Assembly: GCA_036873755.1 (NCBI GenBank)
Contig: JAVTVY010018759.1
Coordinates: 1-64,000 of the forward strand
Source: Hanleya hanleyi
Taxonomy: Eukaryota > Mollusca > Polyplacophora > Lepidopleurida > Hanleyidae
Reading direction: 5' to 3'
Length of the DNA stretch: 64,000 nucleotides
Shown here piece by piece: positions 12,026-24,149 of the stretch; the first letter of the stretch is position 1; each line of letters begins with the position of its first letter. The notes below the pieces were generated by a model. It was not told the DNA's origin. It searched no databases and worked only from the letters and a program-made list of their open reading frames with translations. The position numbers and the translations under genes are program-made.

Positions 12026-13489
12026 CACTAGTAAGAGGCGTCCAACTGGGGCACCCGTGGGGTTCCCGGGTGTTACAAAGAATAGGAACCAAACGTCGTG
12101 ATATGACCGAAATAGTGTTGAAAGCGACGTTAATTCTTATTCACTCACTCACCCGTTGCGTCACACAAGGGACACCAATACTGACTTCCTGGGCTCACCC
12201 ATCTAGACAACAGAAGATATATATGACAAAGTTAATTGACTATCAGCTAAACCGGTTACTTTATTTATTTCAGATCTGGTATAATACCGGATTAATGGGT
12301 GATGCAGTATATCGAATTTGGGTATTATTCAAATATTTTTTCTGGTTGCCAATGCTTCTGAGAATGATCCTGTTAAAGGTATCCTCAACATATATACCTC
12401 ACTCAAGAATACTGAAGCACAGGATTTTCGTATCTAGTGCTGCGAAATACATGTGGCTCAGTTTGCTTGCAAAGTGCGGATCGGATCCACCCACGCACAA
12501 TGATCCGGATCAAGCCAGTTAGGGCTGTCTTCATTGCAGAGCGCGTGGGCGCATACACGTATACCCTTCTCTATTAATCTGAATAATTATGTCTATCTAA
12601 TTTGCATAACAAAGAATATTGAAGCTGGCACAGGATTTGTGGATCTAGTGCTGTGAAATTGCCAGCTGGGAGCTGCAAAAATGCATGCCCAATGGCCTCT
12701 TTCAGAGATTGCAAAAGATAAAAATGCAGAAAATATAATATCATGAATACCGTGTTAGAGTATTCGCATCGTCTCAAAATACACGTGATAGACCTACTGA
12801 GGGATCTGGTGATGCCAAGATATCCAGAAAACCAACAAGGCGATTCCTTGGTGATTCCACCCCGCTACTAGGTCATTCCCTCCCCTCTATCCCTTCTACT
12901 GTCGGGAGCCCTGGCAAACGGCTTTGCCGAACGTAAATAATTTAGGGATGACGTCGCCTAATCTGTCAGCCAATCAAGTGATTCACTTTGCTTTGATCAA
13001 AGGTCACAGGAGTCCGTCGCTGAGGACATAATGCCAGTGTGCATCATTCGGGATCTCAGTCAAACAGAAGCGCCAGGGTTAGGGTAGACCATGGTTTCCG
13101 AGATGATTCGCACCTGGATGTATAACTTTTGTCCGAATGAAAACGAATATGTTAAGGGAACCGTGCATACGTGGTAACGCCATCATAGACTTCGTCATCA
13201 ACTGGATTGATGCCGATACTCGATAGTGAAATGATGCAAACCTAAAAGTAGACTAATGGGTTGTGACCGTACTTGACTGGGATACAGTCATGATCTGTTC
13301 TAGAGGTTTGTGATAGTGATATAATCATGTATGACACGTATGGAATTTTTGCATAAATAATCGAAAGCCCTTATTCACAAGACACTAACAACACAAACAT
13401 CTACACAGGCATAGCAAAGTAGTATTTTATACAATGAAAATTGACAACCTTTTCGAATGATGCTGAAATTAAAGACATCGTTGACTGGT
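12026..13489. other. No gene recognised; a diverged 50-bp direct repeat
   Basis: The block GAATACTGAAGCACAGGATT near 12408 recurs diverged near 12613 (both followed by ATCTAGTGCTG). A plus-strand frame at 12070-12522 is open for 150 codons but has no motif and overlaps the repeat, so I do not call it. Confidence 0.4.
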
Positions 13490-13712
13490 TTTATATTTTT
13501 GGAACATCATGATGTCTTGCCTGCATCATTGAAAACTGTTGACCGCTTCTGTCTTCCAGGAAACAAGCCTATGTTTATGTATATTATGATTGTCTTTTCT
13601 AATTTGGTGCTTGTACTGTTGTATGGAATATGGAATAGGTCGTTGGATTATGGACGTGGATATTCTTTAATGGATGACGGCTGAATTATGAATGACGGAC
13701 CAGACGCTTGTA
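13490..13712 (+). repeat. ~220-bp segment also present inside the Gypsy element
   Basis: It matches 47519-47734 in the same orientation, sharing GGAACATCATGATGTCTTGC near the start and TTGGATTATGGACG then GACGCTTGTAAT near the end. In both places a frame beginning EHHDVLPASLK can be read, but it is not recognised. It is either a fragment of another retroelement copy or a genomic sequence that was captured. Confidence 0.8.
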
Positions 13713-14894
13713 ATCATGATGTTCGTTTCATATCATCAAATCTGGTTGAACAATTGTCGATGCCGGACTACTTCAATAGTTTGATATCGGTATCCACATA
13801 CCATGGTTAGAAACTATTTTCTCCTGGCAAAACCAGTCGGACGCATTTTATTGAATTGAACAGAATAGCTTCCAGATTTGAATTATTTGCGGCTTTAGAG
13901 GTAAAATCTTGTAGTTTCTTTGTCTCTTCCATCCACTGGCTTTACCCGGTTTAATACCAAAATGAACCTGGGTTTATCTACGTTGAAAACTTGACCCTAA
14001 CATCGCCTGTGCTTTCAATCGCGCTTTTCAATCGCGCACTGATGTTAACTCACAATGAAGTTCTCACGCGAGATATTATCAAGTTCCCAGTATGTATCTG
14101 AGGTGGACACTCAGCAATCATGATACATGTTGCACGAGAAATGTAGGCTAATCCATGTCGAGTAGAAATTGCCAACATAAAGTAGTAAAACTAGATCGAC
14201 AGTCCATTTTTACGCAACACTACCATGAGTTAAATTTGCCGCCCTCCCCGAACGTTCAGCATATTTGCATCGAAAATGTACTATTATTTAATCGATAGGA
14301 TATTATCATTTTAGTGTAACATGAACGAGATAAAAGACATGTATATATTACAACACATATAAGGGAAGTGAGAAGAGATGCCGACATACTGAGAGAGCCA
14401 CATGACTTCACAGTATAGTCTTCCGGATAACCTATTCTAAAGCACATTCCATGAATCTAACGATTCGTGATGTGTTGTATCTCAGGTACGCTTTTATTGT
14501 ACCTGTTCATGTGGCAACTTGGATGATATGACTACACGGCCCCTAGCACCAGCATAAGCGGTATTAGATACAAATCTAGAGGGCTATTTTAGAAATGCTC
14601 TGACAACTCATATGTTGGTAATTGGTGAGCTGTTTCGCTGTGACAACTCATACACTGGGAATTGGTGAGCTGTATCGTCGTCAGATGAAAATGACGGCAT
14701 TTAACACAAAAGACTAGTCTGTAAGGCCCGATGTCGACCCAGCATCAACTTCCCACAAATGCCAACATATATCAAAGACCAAACGGTCTGTACAGGGGGC
14801 GGGCCTCGGGGCGAAACGTCCACCAGCAGAATCTTTTATGTGTTACTCTGGCGAGATACGATGATGTAATTAAACGTTTTATCATTTTATTTAA
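13713..14894. other. No gene recognised; short tandem duplication near 14600-14680
   Basis: Two copies of a ~50-bp unit (TGACAACTCATA ... AATTGGTGAGCTGT) lie side by side near 14598-14670. The rest is unassigned. Confidence 0.4.
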
Positions 14895-15062
14895 GAAATA
14901 ATGTTTTCATAGGCGTGCTCAATGGTTATTTTACGCACGGTTAGTGTGGGAAAGTTTATATTTTAGGGCAAGAACGAAACACGCGCCCTAAGATTTATGA
15001 AACTTTCCCACACTAACTGTGCGTAAAATAACCATTGAGCACTCCTATGAAAACATTATTTC
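14895..15062. repeat. 168-bp hairpin element
   Basis: Near-perfect inverted repeat with ~75-bp arms: GAAATAATGTTTTCATAGG at the left end and its complement at the right, with a loop of roughly 15-20 bp around AAGAACGAAACACGC. Arm differences are few. Consistent with a small fold-back MITE; no target duplication is evident. Confidence 0.85.
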
Positions 15063-15529
15063 TATTCTATTGCACTACCCAATTATAGATTATAATGAAA
15101 AGTTGAAAACATTTTAAACTTGGACAAACTTTCTCCCTTTCTTGACAAAACTCGTCCACTGATGCTACCGCCTCGATTGGTAATTACGTGGATGTATGTC
15201 TATTTGTGTCACTTGGTTGATCAATTTCATGATGGAAACAACAGTTAAACTTGAGAAAGAAATTTCATCTTGTAATTTATTTGTTCGTTTTATTCGATTG
15301 TTACTTGTATGAAAACAGACGTTCCGTTCGTCATCCGACTTGTTTAAATGGAATCTTCCAAAGAAAACCTGCACTTAACGGGTGTTGATTTCACATAACC
15401 GTGCTAAAATGTGTAATAATTACACGGTTAGCTCGATGTTATTGACATTAGTGTTATAGAATTGGCATTTCATAATAGCATAGGACTAAAATGTATATAG
15501 TATAAACGTTTAGCTGTTTAGACATAGGT
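15063..15529. other. No gene recognised
   Basis: Short AT-rich stretch with no supported feature. Confidence 0.4.
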
Positions 15530-17060
15530 TTGAAGAAAATATCTGGTGGGCCATACCCCGCCACCCCTAACATTAGGCTTGGGGTAATGACAAGATCAGG
15601 TTTCATAAAGCGAGCTGTAATGACCCTTAACCCTACCTGGCCTGGGGGGCCAGTATGGCCCCCCTATCAAACTTTCTGCACTATCTCCGGAACGGGGAAA
15701 AATGAAGAGATGAAACTCTGTGACTTTATAGCTTATCTTATTGGGGTCATTTCGAGCCTATTTGCATAACCCCCCGAGCAGAGGATCATGGGTAAATTCA
15801 AGATGGCGGCCACGTGGCGTACCAGAAAAGTGATGTTTTTGTCATATTTCTTCAAAATTTCTGCTTTTCCGCGATGAAAAGTGGGCAAAAACTATTTTAT
15901 TTCATATCACATTAATATTTGCTAATTTTTCATGCAGTTTTTGTGGAGAAATTGCAAAAATAAAAAATTCGGAAAATCTGAACGAAAAATCGACCAAAAT
16001 ATGCCGGTTTTGAAAATGACGTCACTGTGACGTCATCAAAGCGGCCATCTTGGATTTTGTTACATTTTCTGGTAGAGCTTGATCCAAGGGTATAGTATAA
16101 TACGTTTCAGCTCCCTAGCTCAAGGGGTAAGAAAAATAATTAGGGGGGGCCATTTCGGCCCCCCAGGCCTGGACAGGTCCCAAAAAGCCCAGGCCAGATA
16201 GGGTTAACCTGCTGAACTTCAAAGGCTATAACCTATGGGTAGCAACTACATAATAATAACACTCTAGGAAACATTAATGGAATCTGCTACCTCAAATGGT
16301 ACCAACTAAATAGGAAGTATGTATTAAAAATAGACTAAACGGCCGCCAAAAAATGATTTTCCATTTTATGACGTGATAGTGACGTCATAAAGGGATTTTA
16401 TTAATTTATGTTTACTGGTCTCAATAAACAAGGACATAAATGTAGTGTGTGGAAAATTTCATCCCTCTAGCAGCAAGAATGAAAAAAATATTCGATGAAC
16501 CATAACCCCCCATATTTGGGTTCAGAATGGGGGCGGAGTAGGGTTCTGAAAGTGTGCTATAACTAACTAACCATAAGTTGCCAATCTCCAACTCTTATCA
16601 CATATGGGTAATATCTACATAGAAATACATCTTCAATGAACACTAACCGAATCTGCCATGTCAAGTGGAACAACCAGAATTTTAAAAAATCAATTTGAAA
16701 ATGGACAAAAATGAAACAATTAATGGCTCACTTGGCTATTACGTCACTGTGCCGTCATCAAATAATTATATGACATGATGTTTCCTTGTTTCAAAAGAAG
16801 AGCACATATGTTCAAAGTGTGGAAAGTTTTAGATCTCTAGAGGAAAGCATAAGAAAAATATCCGATGGACCATACCCCGTCCCTCAAGTTTGGATTTAGA
16901 AATGGAAAGGGGTAGGGATGAAAAGGCGTGGCATATTACCCTTAAGCTACCGATATGAAACGCATATCACATATGGATAACATCAGTAGACATATACCTC
17001 TTCAAAAAATATTACCAGAACTTTCCATCTCAAGTGGTACCAGTTTCGACGCTGGCCCAT
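15530..17060 (+). repeat. Degenerate ~365-bp tandem repeat, three units, first split by a MITE
   Basis: Three units share blocks such as 'CCATACCCC', 'ATCACATATGG(G/A)TAA', 'GAATCTGCCATGTCAAGTGG' and a GTGACGTCAT-like block, seen ending near 16310, 16675 and 17040. The first unit is interrupted at a TTAA by the MITE at 15627-16207; removing it restores the unit. Units are strongly diverged from one another. Confidence 0.7.
15627..16207. mobile_element. TTAA MITE family A, full-length copy
   Basis: 581 bp bounded by TTAA on both sides, with inverted ends TTAACCCTACCTGGCCTGG and CCAGGCCAGATAGGGTTAA. TTAA target plus CCC-starting ends is the signature of piggyBac-type transposons, so this is probably a non-autonomous derivative. 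Inside are CAAGATGGCGGCC and GACGTCACTGTGACGTC palindromes. It sits inside the tandem repeat at 15530-17060. Confidence 0.9.
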
Positions 17061-17159
17061 GAACTATATCATTGTATTAAAGTACCAAGCAATATCTGAC
17101 TGTTTCGTACGGTGGCTCATAAGTGACATTGATATTTTTTTAATTTTGTATTTTTTTTT

Positions 17160-17690
17160 TTTGCATTATCACCTAGGTGGAAATTATTCTCACCTGGGTG
17201 TAAATTATTTTCACCTGGGTGATAATATTATCACCTGGGTGGAAATTATTCTCACCTGGGTGGATATTATTATCACCTGGGTGGATATTATTATCACCTG
17301 GGTGGAAATTATTTTCACCTGGGTGATATTATTATCACCTGGGTGGAAATTATTCTCACCTGGGTGGAAATTATTCTCACCTGGGTGGAAATTATTTTCA
17401 CCTGGGTGATAATATTATCACCTGGGTGGATATTATTATCACCTGGGTGGAAATTATTTTCACCTGGGTGATAATATTATCACCTGGGTGGAAATTATTC
17501 TCACCTGGGTGGATATTATTATCACCTGGGTGGAAAATATTTTCACCTGGGTGATATTATTATCACCTGGGTGGAAATTATTCGCACCTGGGTGGATATT
17601 ATTATCACCTGGGTGGAAATTATTTTCACCTGGGTGATATTATTATTACCTGGGTGGAAATTATTTTCACCTGGGTGAAAATCATTATAT
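17160..17690 (+). repeat. 20-bp palindromic minisatellite, left arm
   Basis: About 26 units of TCACCTGGGTGGAAATTATT with variants (GATAATATTA, GATATTATTA spacers). The outermost unit is CACCTAGGTG. The long open frame seen here is only a product of the stop-free repeat. Confidence 0.95.
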
Positions 17691-18033
17691 ATTTTCATTT
17701 TATTGTATTAATATTATAGTCAATTTGGCCACAGATTGCCCGTATGTACATGTACATGACGTACTGTCACTATGGGTGCACTCCACACTAGGTCACGGTT
17801 TCGCACAAATGGCCCTAATTTCAGAATAAGGAAGGTCGCCTGTTTTTGACAGCATGGTAATTCTTCTTCCCTTTCTACTAACTGAAATCTATAGTACTTA
17901 TCACCCTGCTGGACGTAACCATTTCTTCAAACGAAGATATAACATTTGCTTGCTGCATTTGCGTACACTTCGCCATCCATAAGATGGCTTACGAATCGTG
18001 TGTCTCCATTATCGCGGAGCGATATCCGGTGTT

Positions 18034-19423
18034 CATGGGCGTCGCTAGGATTTTTCAAATGGGGGTCGATTATCATAGCACTTTAGGCGAGGGTCCAGGG
18101 GCCGCCTAGGCCCCGGAAGCTCCGGGGTCCTAGATCGCCGGAGATGGGTTCTAAGCGTTTTCCAGGAATTAAATCTGAACATTATGTATGCAGATTTAGG
18201 GTTACATTATGCAGCTCTGAGACCTTAGATGGCCTGAGATGCATTCTGAGCGATTTCCAACAATTAAACTAACATGTCATTTGTCAAAATTCAGTATTAT
18301 ATTTTATTCTCTTTGTCATGTTGAAAACACAATAATAACGCTTTGGGCCTATATACCTCGTCGGCTAACCCAGTGGCGTCGGAACGTAATTGAAAGTTGG
18401 GGACCACTATCACAGCCCAACAGGCGGGGGTCCAGGGGCCGCCTAGGCCCCGGAAGCTCCGGGGTCCTACATGTAGATAGCCGGAGATGCGTTCTGAACG
18501 TTTTTCCGGAAATAAAACTGATCATACTGCATCCACATTTATGATTCTATTTTCACGATTTTTTTTCTCGCAATTATAAGCATGCATCGATATTGAAAAC
18601 ATCGCACCTCATGCCTTCATCCATTTGACGTTCTATTTATATTTAAAACCTAAAACGATGACTTATAGTTCTTGGGAGGGAAACCAATATGCCTACAGAT
18701 ACGATTCATTCACACACAGATAAAACAAGGAAATCCTCACAGCCCAACAGGCGAGGGTCCACGAGCCGTTTAGGCCCCGGAAGCTCCGAAGTTCCAGATC
18801 TCCAGAGACGCGTTCTAAGAGTTTTCCCAGAAATAAATTCGGACGTAATGTATGCAGATTTATGGTTCTATTTTCACGTATGTTTCTCATTTATAAGCAC
18901 TCATCGATATTGGAAAAATCATACTTCATGCCAGAATCATTAGAACCAATATGATAGCGATTCATTTACACAAAGCTAACATGAGCGATCGTCACAGCCT
19001 GACAGGCGAGGGTCCAGGGGCCGCCTAGGCCCCGGAAGCTCCAGGGTCTCCGGTTGCCGGAGATGCGTTTTACCCGTTTTCTTGGAAACAAATCTGAACA
19101 CAATGTATATAGATCTATGGTTCTATTTTCACATTTGTTTCGCATAAACCCGCATCGATATTGAAGAATATGCCGGACTCCATTTGACTTCCTGGTTTGA
19201 CACAAACAAAACGGGCCTTTTACACACCACTACACGTCTTGGCACTCTATCTGTAATTTTTATGTTTTTTTTATTTTATGTTTTTGTTTTTGTTTTCTCT
19301 GTTTTTGTTTTTTGTTTTTTTGTTTTTTCTTTTGCTTTTTCTTCTGTTTTTTTTTTTGGTGCGGCCAAGGGGGGCGGGTCGTTCGCACCGGACGACCCCC
19401 CCCCCCCCCTAACCACGCCCCTG
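18034..19423. mobile_element. GC-rich element with four tandem internal repeats
   Basis: Ends are an imperfect inverted pair: CATGGGCGTCGCTAG at the left and the complement of CTAACCACGCCCCTG at the right. Inside, a block GGGTCCAGGGGCCGCCTAGG followed by CCCCGGAAGCTCC occurs near 18090, 18428, 18750 and 19012. Each is followed by CCGGAGATGCGTT-like and GAACAtaATGTATGCAGATT-like blocks, giving a 260-335 bp period. A T-rich run and a C14 run precede the right end. Confidence 0.65.
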
Positions 19424-20343
19424 GTGTTTTACCGGATTCTGTTCGGCCTTCATCCGGCGGTGAACAGACTCGAGAAATCTGATAAATTACAGGTATTCAT
19501 ACCACTTCTGGAACAGATATTGCCTGAGCTTACAAAATATATAGGTATGAATAACTTTCGTATCATACAAGAGGTGTGGTGGATCTGAAATGTTGAACAA
19601 GTAGTTCATCACATGACTCGAAAATGGCGAGTTACGTTGGGATTACGTCGGTAGACTTTAGCTGATTGGCTGACGAAGTCACGTGGTATTGCTTTATGGA
19701 AATTCCCTCCTGCAATTGCCGAAAGTAGACTGACCATGGATACACACGATCCCAGGGTCAGTCTTACCGCGTATAGATGACCGAGATGGTTACAGGTTGT
19801 TGCTTGCTGGTCTCAACTACGCGACACTACGGAGTTAATCGTTTCCGGAATTGAATATCAGGCAGGCCAAAATCCTCACTTTTTCGAGGAACGAAAATGA
19901 TGATCCTTTATGGCGATAAAATTTTACAAAAAACGAGTAGGTCGACCCCCTGTTTTTTTCGCCATTTTAAATTGTCCTTTGGACGGGAAACACTTTAACA
20001 TACATACAAAGAAAATCATTTCGTACGTTTTCTCTGGGTTGCGGGTAGAATTTGACACATTTTCATATATTTTAAGGAGTTTTTCAGAAAAGTTGAAGAA
20101 GGTTTAAGAAGGATTGCACGTCTTTCATTTTCAATTTCAATAGCTCACTTGCCTCCTGGAATAATGGCATGAGTGTGCCCATTTGGAAAATATACAATTT
20201 TACAGGGGTTTTCTTAAAGATTTAACATATATTTAAGGCCGAAGACCCGAACCCATGTCTATTTTTAACCGCACATCATTTAGGTGTGGAATGCACCCTA
20301 TACCAGCGCCGTTCACTCCGTTGTTTCATGCGAACTCCTTCTA
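19424..20343. other. No gene recognised (inside fold-back element)
   Basis: Unassigned sequence between the GC-rich element and the right minisatellite arm. No coding or structural signal seen. Confidence 0.4.
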
Positions 20344-20920
20344 CCCAGATGAGAATGATTTCCACCCAGGTGATAATATTATCACCCAGGTGGAAATAAT
20401 TTCCACCCAGGTGAGAATAATTTCCACCCAGGTGATAATAATATCACCCAGGTGAAAATAATTTCCACCCAGGTGATAATAATATCCACCCAGGTGAGAA
20501 TAATTTCTACCCAGGTGATAATAATTTCCACCCAGGTGAAAATAATTTCCACCCAGGTGATAATAATATCCACCCAGGTGAGAATATTCCACCCAGGTGA
20601 TAATATTATCACCCAGGTGAAAATAATTTCCACCCAGGTGAGAATAATTTCCACCCAGGTGAGAATAATTTCCACCCAGGTGATAATAATATCACCCAGG
20701 TGAAAATAATTTCCACCCAGGTGATAATAATATCCACCCAGGTGAGAATAATTTCCACCCAGGTGATAATAATATCCACCCAGGTGAGAATAATTTCCAC
20801 CCAGGTGATAATATTATCACCCAGGTGAAAATAATTTCCACCCAGGTGATAATATTATCACCCAGGTGAAAATAATTTCCACCCAGGTGAGAATAATTTC
20901 CACCTAGGTGATAATGCAAA
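20344..20920 (-). repeat. 20-bp palindromic minisatellite, right arm
   Basis: About 28 units of the reverse-complement unit (CCACCCAGGTGATAATAATA and variants), ending in CACCTAGGTGATAATGC and an A-run that mirrors the left arm's outer boundary. Confidence 0.95.
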
Positions 20921-20983
20921 AAAAAAAAAATACAAAATTAAAAAAATATCAATGTCACTTATGAGCCACCGTAGTTTCGTCCA

Positions 20984-21975
20984 ATATGGGGTCTTGACCG
21001 TGTCCCAGACAATTCGATATATTATGATTTACTATATTCACTAATGAACCGCATCTATGTATCCCTCCAACATGGAAAAACCTGTGATGGAATTGGATTC
21101 CAAGATTGTGGTTCACTCACGGAGCTGATGCTTTTCACAACACATTATAATCGATACTTTCACATATTTCCCGTCCCTCTACACCTCCCCCTTCAGTAAA
21201 AGGGCACCATTTTTATGATCATATCACTGCCATCGCTACCCAATAGCATGGACGCACCCACTCACGGTTCCTTACATATCACGATCCATTAGCACGAACC
21301 GAACGCATCCGCGGCTCCTTTTATACTATTTATTTATTACTATACTTTTTATACTATTATCACATGGCACCACGGACGTAACCACGGCTCACTGCTCCTT
21401 TCGTACCATTACCAAATGGCATGAACGGACGGGCAGACACACTATATTATAACCTAGTGACACGAAGGATCCATATTACCCAGTGGCACGGAGGTATCCA
21501 ATGCTCTTTTTGCAGAATAAATATGACTTTTTTACAAAATTGACCAGGGGGGCTTATTAAGGATAGCTATCCCGTTAGAGGGTCAAAATTGGTCATTTTT
21601 TTATTTCTTCATTCACTATTTCGTCTAACATTTGGTGAAAAACTGAAATCAAAATTCTAATTAGAAGTGCGTCAATGTTGCGATTAAAAATTTTGTTTCT
21701 GGGGCACTGGAAAAATTAAACAGATTGCCTAAATGGTGGTCCGATATTAACATTTCACACGACTGTCTATTGTAAGTCATTAATAGCTGCCTTATTGTGT
21801 ATTTTATTGCTAATTGACTCGCAGGAACTGGTCACTCAAATAGTTTGTCGTAGGAATAAAGAGCAGTTTGCATGAGCTTGGCTACTTTTACTTTTGTCTG
21901 TTAAATTTTCCTTTCCAAAACTCATTTCGGCAGTATTTTGGTAAGCTAATTATCTGGAAGTCCTACACATTTACA
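20984..21975. other. No gene recognised
   Basis: Unique AT-rich sequence. Loosely repeated phrases (ACCATTA, ATGGCA, GGCTCC) near 21230-21500 may be a very old repeat, but no period could be fixed by eye. Confidence 0.4.
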
Positions 21976-22562
21976 TTAACCCTATCTGGCCTGGGCTCTT
22001 TGGGACCTATCCTGGCCTTGGTTTGGGGCCGAAATGCTTCCCCCCAAATTATTTTTCGTACCCCATGAGCTAGGGAGCTGAAACTTACCACAATATACCC
22101 ATGGGTCATGCTCTACAAGAAAATGTTAAAAACATTCAAGATGGCCGCCTTGATGACGTCACAGTGACGTCATTTTCAAAAACGACACTTCTGGGTCATT
22201 TTTTTTTATTTTTTATTTATGCAATTTCGCCGCAAAAGCTGCATGATAAATTAGTAAATATTATTGTGATGTGAAATAAAATAGTTTTTGCCCACTTTTC
22301 ATTGCGGAAAAACAGAAATTTTGAAGAAAAATGACGAGAATATCACTTTTCTAGGACCCCACGTGGCCGCCATCTTGAATTTACCCATGATCCGCTGCTC
22401 GGGGTCTTATGCAAATAGGCTCAAAAATAACCCAAATATGATAAACTAAAAAGTCAAGGAGTTTCATCTCTCCATTTTTTGTCGTTCCGGAGATAGTGCA
22501 GAAAGTTTGGTAGGGGCCATTTCGACCCACTCCCCCCCCCAACCCAGGCCAGGTAGGGTTAA
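21976..22562. mobile_element. TTAA MITE family A, second full-length copy
   Basis: 587 bp with TTAA at both edges and inverted ends TTAACCCTATCTGGCCTGGG / CCAGGCCAGGTAGGGTTAA. It is in the opposite orientation to the 15627 copy: the internal CAAGATGGCCGCC and GACGTCACAGTGACGTC blocks come first here, the GCAAATAGGCTC block later. Ends and middle are well preserved. Confidence 0.9.
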
Positions 22563-23459
22563 TCTACCCCTTCTAATCAAAACCATGTAAACATCCGTAT
22601 TTTGGTTTCTAATTATAATATATACATATAAATGTGTACTCAACGGAGTTAAACTTCGCTCAGACACCCAGCGTGAAGTGGTCAGGTGTGAATACGTTTT
22701 AACAAGTTTTTTAAAGTTTAAATTGGATTTTAACCCGCCTTGATGAATAAACTTTGTGCAATAGTTATCCAAAATAAACAGAAATTCGCGTAAGTCCCAT
22801 ACGACGGATTAAAAATGTATTTAACAATAGAATCCAAGCACAAAATTAGAATTAATTCATCAGATGTATAGCTGGACATATTTTGCATGTTTTTTAGCCG
22901 TTTATTTTTTTCACAAAATCTGAAAATTATCCATGCGACTTTTTTTACTTATAAGAGGATCTAGTAAACAGTATCTTACTTTTTGTAAGTTCGGCTTAGT
23001 TTTTTAATCATCCAACTCTTAAGACAAATGACCATAAAATAGTACGTTTTTTTTCAATTTATTTGAGTAAAATAGCTGTAAAGACAAAACCAGGCAAAAA
23101 AAACAGATATAGTTTACTAGTTCGATATGTCTCCTATCAAGGTATACCATCAAGGTTAAAACAAGATCAACAGTTTTCATGAAATTTCAGTTGAAAAATG
23201 GACGCTATTGTTTTCATATTAATTTTTTTAAATTGGAATATTTTCTACACAGTAGCAGTGTCGGTTATACAAATCCAAGACTTGAAATCCCTACGATGTA
23301 CGCTTTCATAAAATATATAGTTTATTATTGTTATCTATTTTTACTGATACAGAAGATAAATTGTCACGGGGTACAAAAACTGCCTCTAACGAGATAGCGA
23401 GTCTAACAACAAGAGCTGTGGATGGGACATTTAATTATCCAAGTTGAACTGCTGGTGGT
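22563..23459. other. No gene recognised
   Basis: AT-rich unique sequence flanking the Polinton-type element on its left. No coding signal. Confidence 0.4.
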
Positions 23460-23465
23460 CCAATG
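23460..23465. other. Left 6-bp target-site duplication CCAATG
   Basis: Identical to 32123-32128 immediately outside the other end of the palindromic element. A 6-bp duplication is characteristic of Polinton/Maverick integration. Confidence 0.85.
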
Positions 23466-23470
23466 AGTAG

Positions 23471-23602
23471 TATATAAAGAGCAAATTGGACCGGATTGAC
23501 CTACTTATTTGTTCCCCCGGGTAAAATTTGTGGGGGAACTGTGGCGGGGTTTCCCAGTGGGGGATTCCCCAGTGGGGGTTTCCCAATGGCGATCACGTGA
23601 TC
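23471..23602 (+). promoter_or_regulatory. Terminal regulatory cluster, left arm (TATA, three kB-like sites, CACGTG)
   Basis: TATATAAAG at 23471-23479 points inward from the terminus. NF-kB-like decamers follow: GGGGTTTCCC at 23546-23555, GGGGATTCCC at 23560-23569 and GGGGTTTCCC at 23575-23584. The 12-bp palindrome GATCACGTGATC is at 23591-23602. The cluster is conserved in the right arm. Function is inferred from motif resemblance only. Confidence 0.5.
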
Positions 23603-23663
23603 AAGGCATGTCTAGACTTGTTCTGGGTTGTACAGTTCTGCCATACGGAGGATGGGTACTAAT

Positions 23664-23705
23664 AAATTAATTAATTAATTAATTAATTAATTAATTTTAA
23701 TTAAT
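23664..23705. repeat. (TTAA)n microsatellite, left arm
   Basis: Tandem TTAA/AATT run; the mirrored run is at 31876-31924 and is slightly longer. Confidence 0.9.
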
Positions 23706-24149
23706 TACTTGTAAAATGGCGGTGTTTTTAGACGGCGCAAGGGAGCAAACGAGGCGGTGGGGACATCACGGGGAGAAAAAACCCTCACATTACCCTCAAA
23801 AAAACCTCTAAGCCATATAATAGTAATAAACATAATCTATAGGTGTTGTACCATGTTAATAGGATCAGTCTAGCATCTGTACCACCCTAGGGTCGAGTGT
23901 TTATTGTCCCGTGTATCTCCGCAAGAAAACAACAAACAAAATGGCGGCTCCAGGATGGTGCGGGGACGCCCTTTCCATATCACGGCGTCGACCGTAGCGC
24001 CATCTGCACACATTGACGCAAGGGAGACAACTCGTGTGGCCCAAGGATATGGAAATAGCCGTGTTGGAGCTAGGGGAGTGACTACTGGTCCAGTGGGGTC
24101 GAGTGAGGTATCAATGTGAAGCCTATGTGAGGGGGCGTGTAATGGGCTG

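Larger units (their letters stand above)
17103..20983. mobile_element. Fold-back-like element with minisatellite arms
   Basis: Left outer sequence (ACGGTGGCTCATAAGTGACA then a T-rich run) and right outer sequence are inverted copies. Each is followed inward by an array of a 20-bp palindromic unit. Long inverted repeats made of short tandem subrepeats are the structure of Drosophila FB and sea urchin TU fold-back elements. The 2.65-kb middle holds a second, GC-rich element (18034-19423) and otherwise unassigned sequence. No transposase seen. Confidence 0.7.

Noticed and set aside
14895..15062. microRNA precursor
   Set aside because: Arms are too long and too perfect for a typical precursor; a fold-back MITE is simpler.
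17059..17409. 116-codon frame, and similar frames at 20341-20919
   Set aside because: Translation of the 20-bp palindromic minisatellite.
17160..17690. CRISPR-like array
   Set aside because: Units are contiguous with no variable spacers, and the context is eukaryotic.
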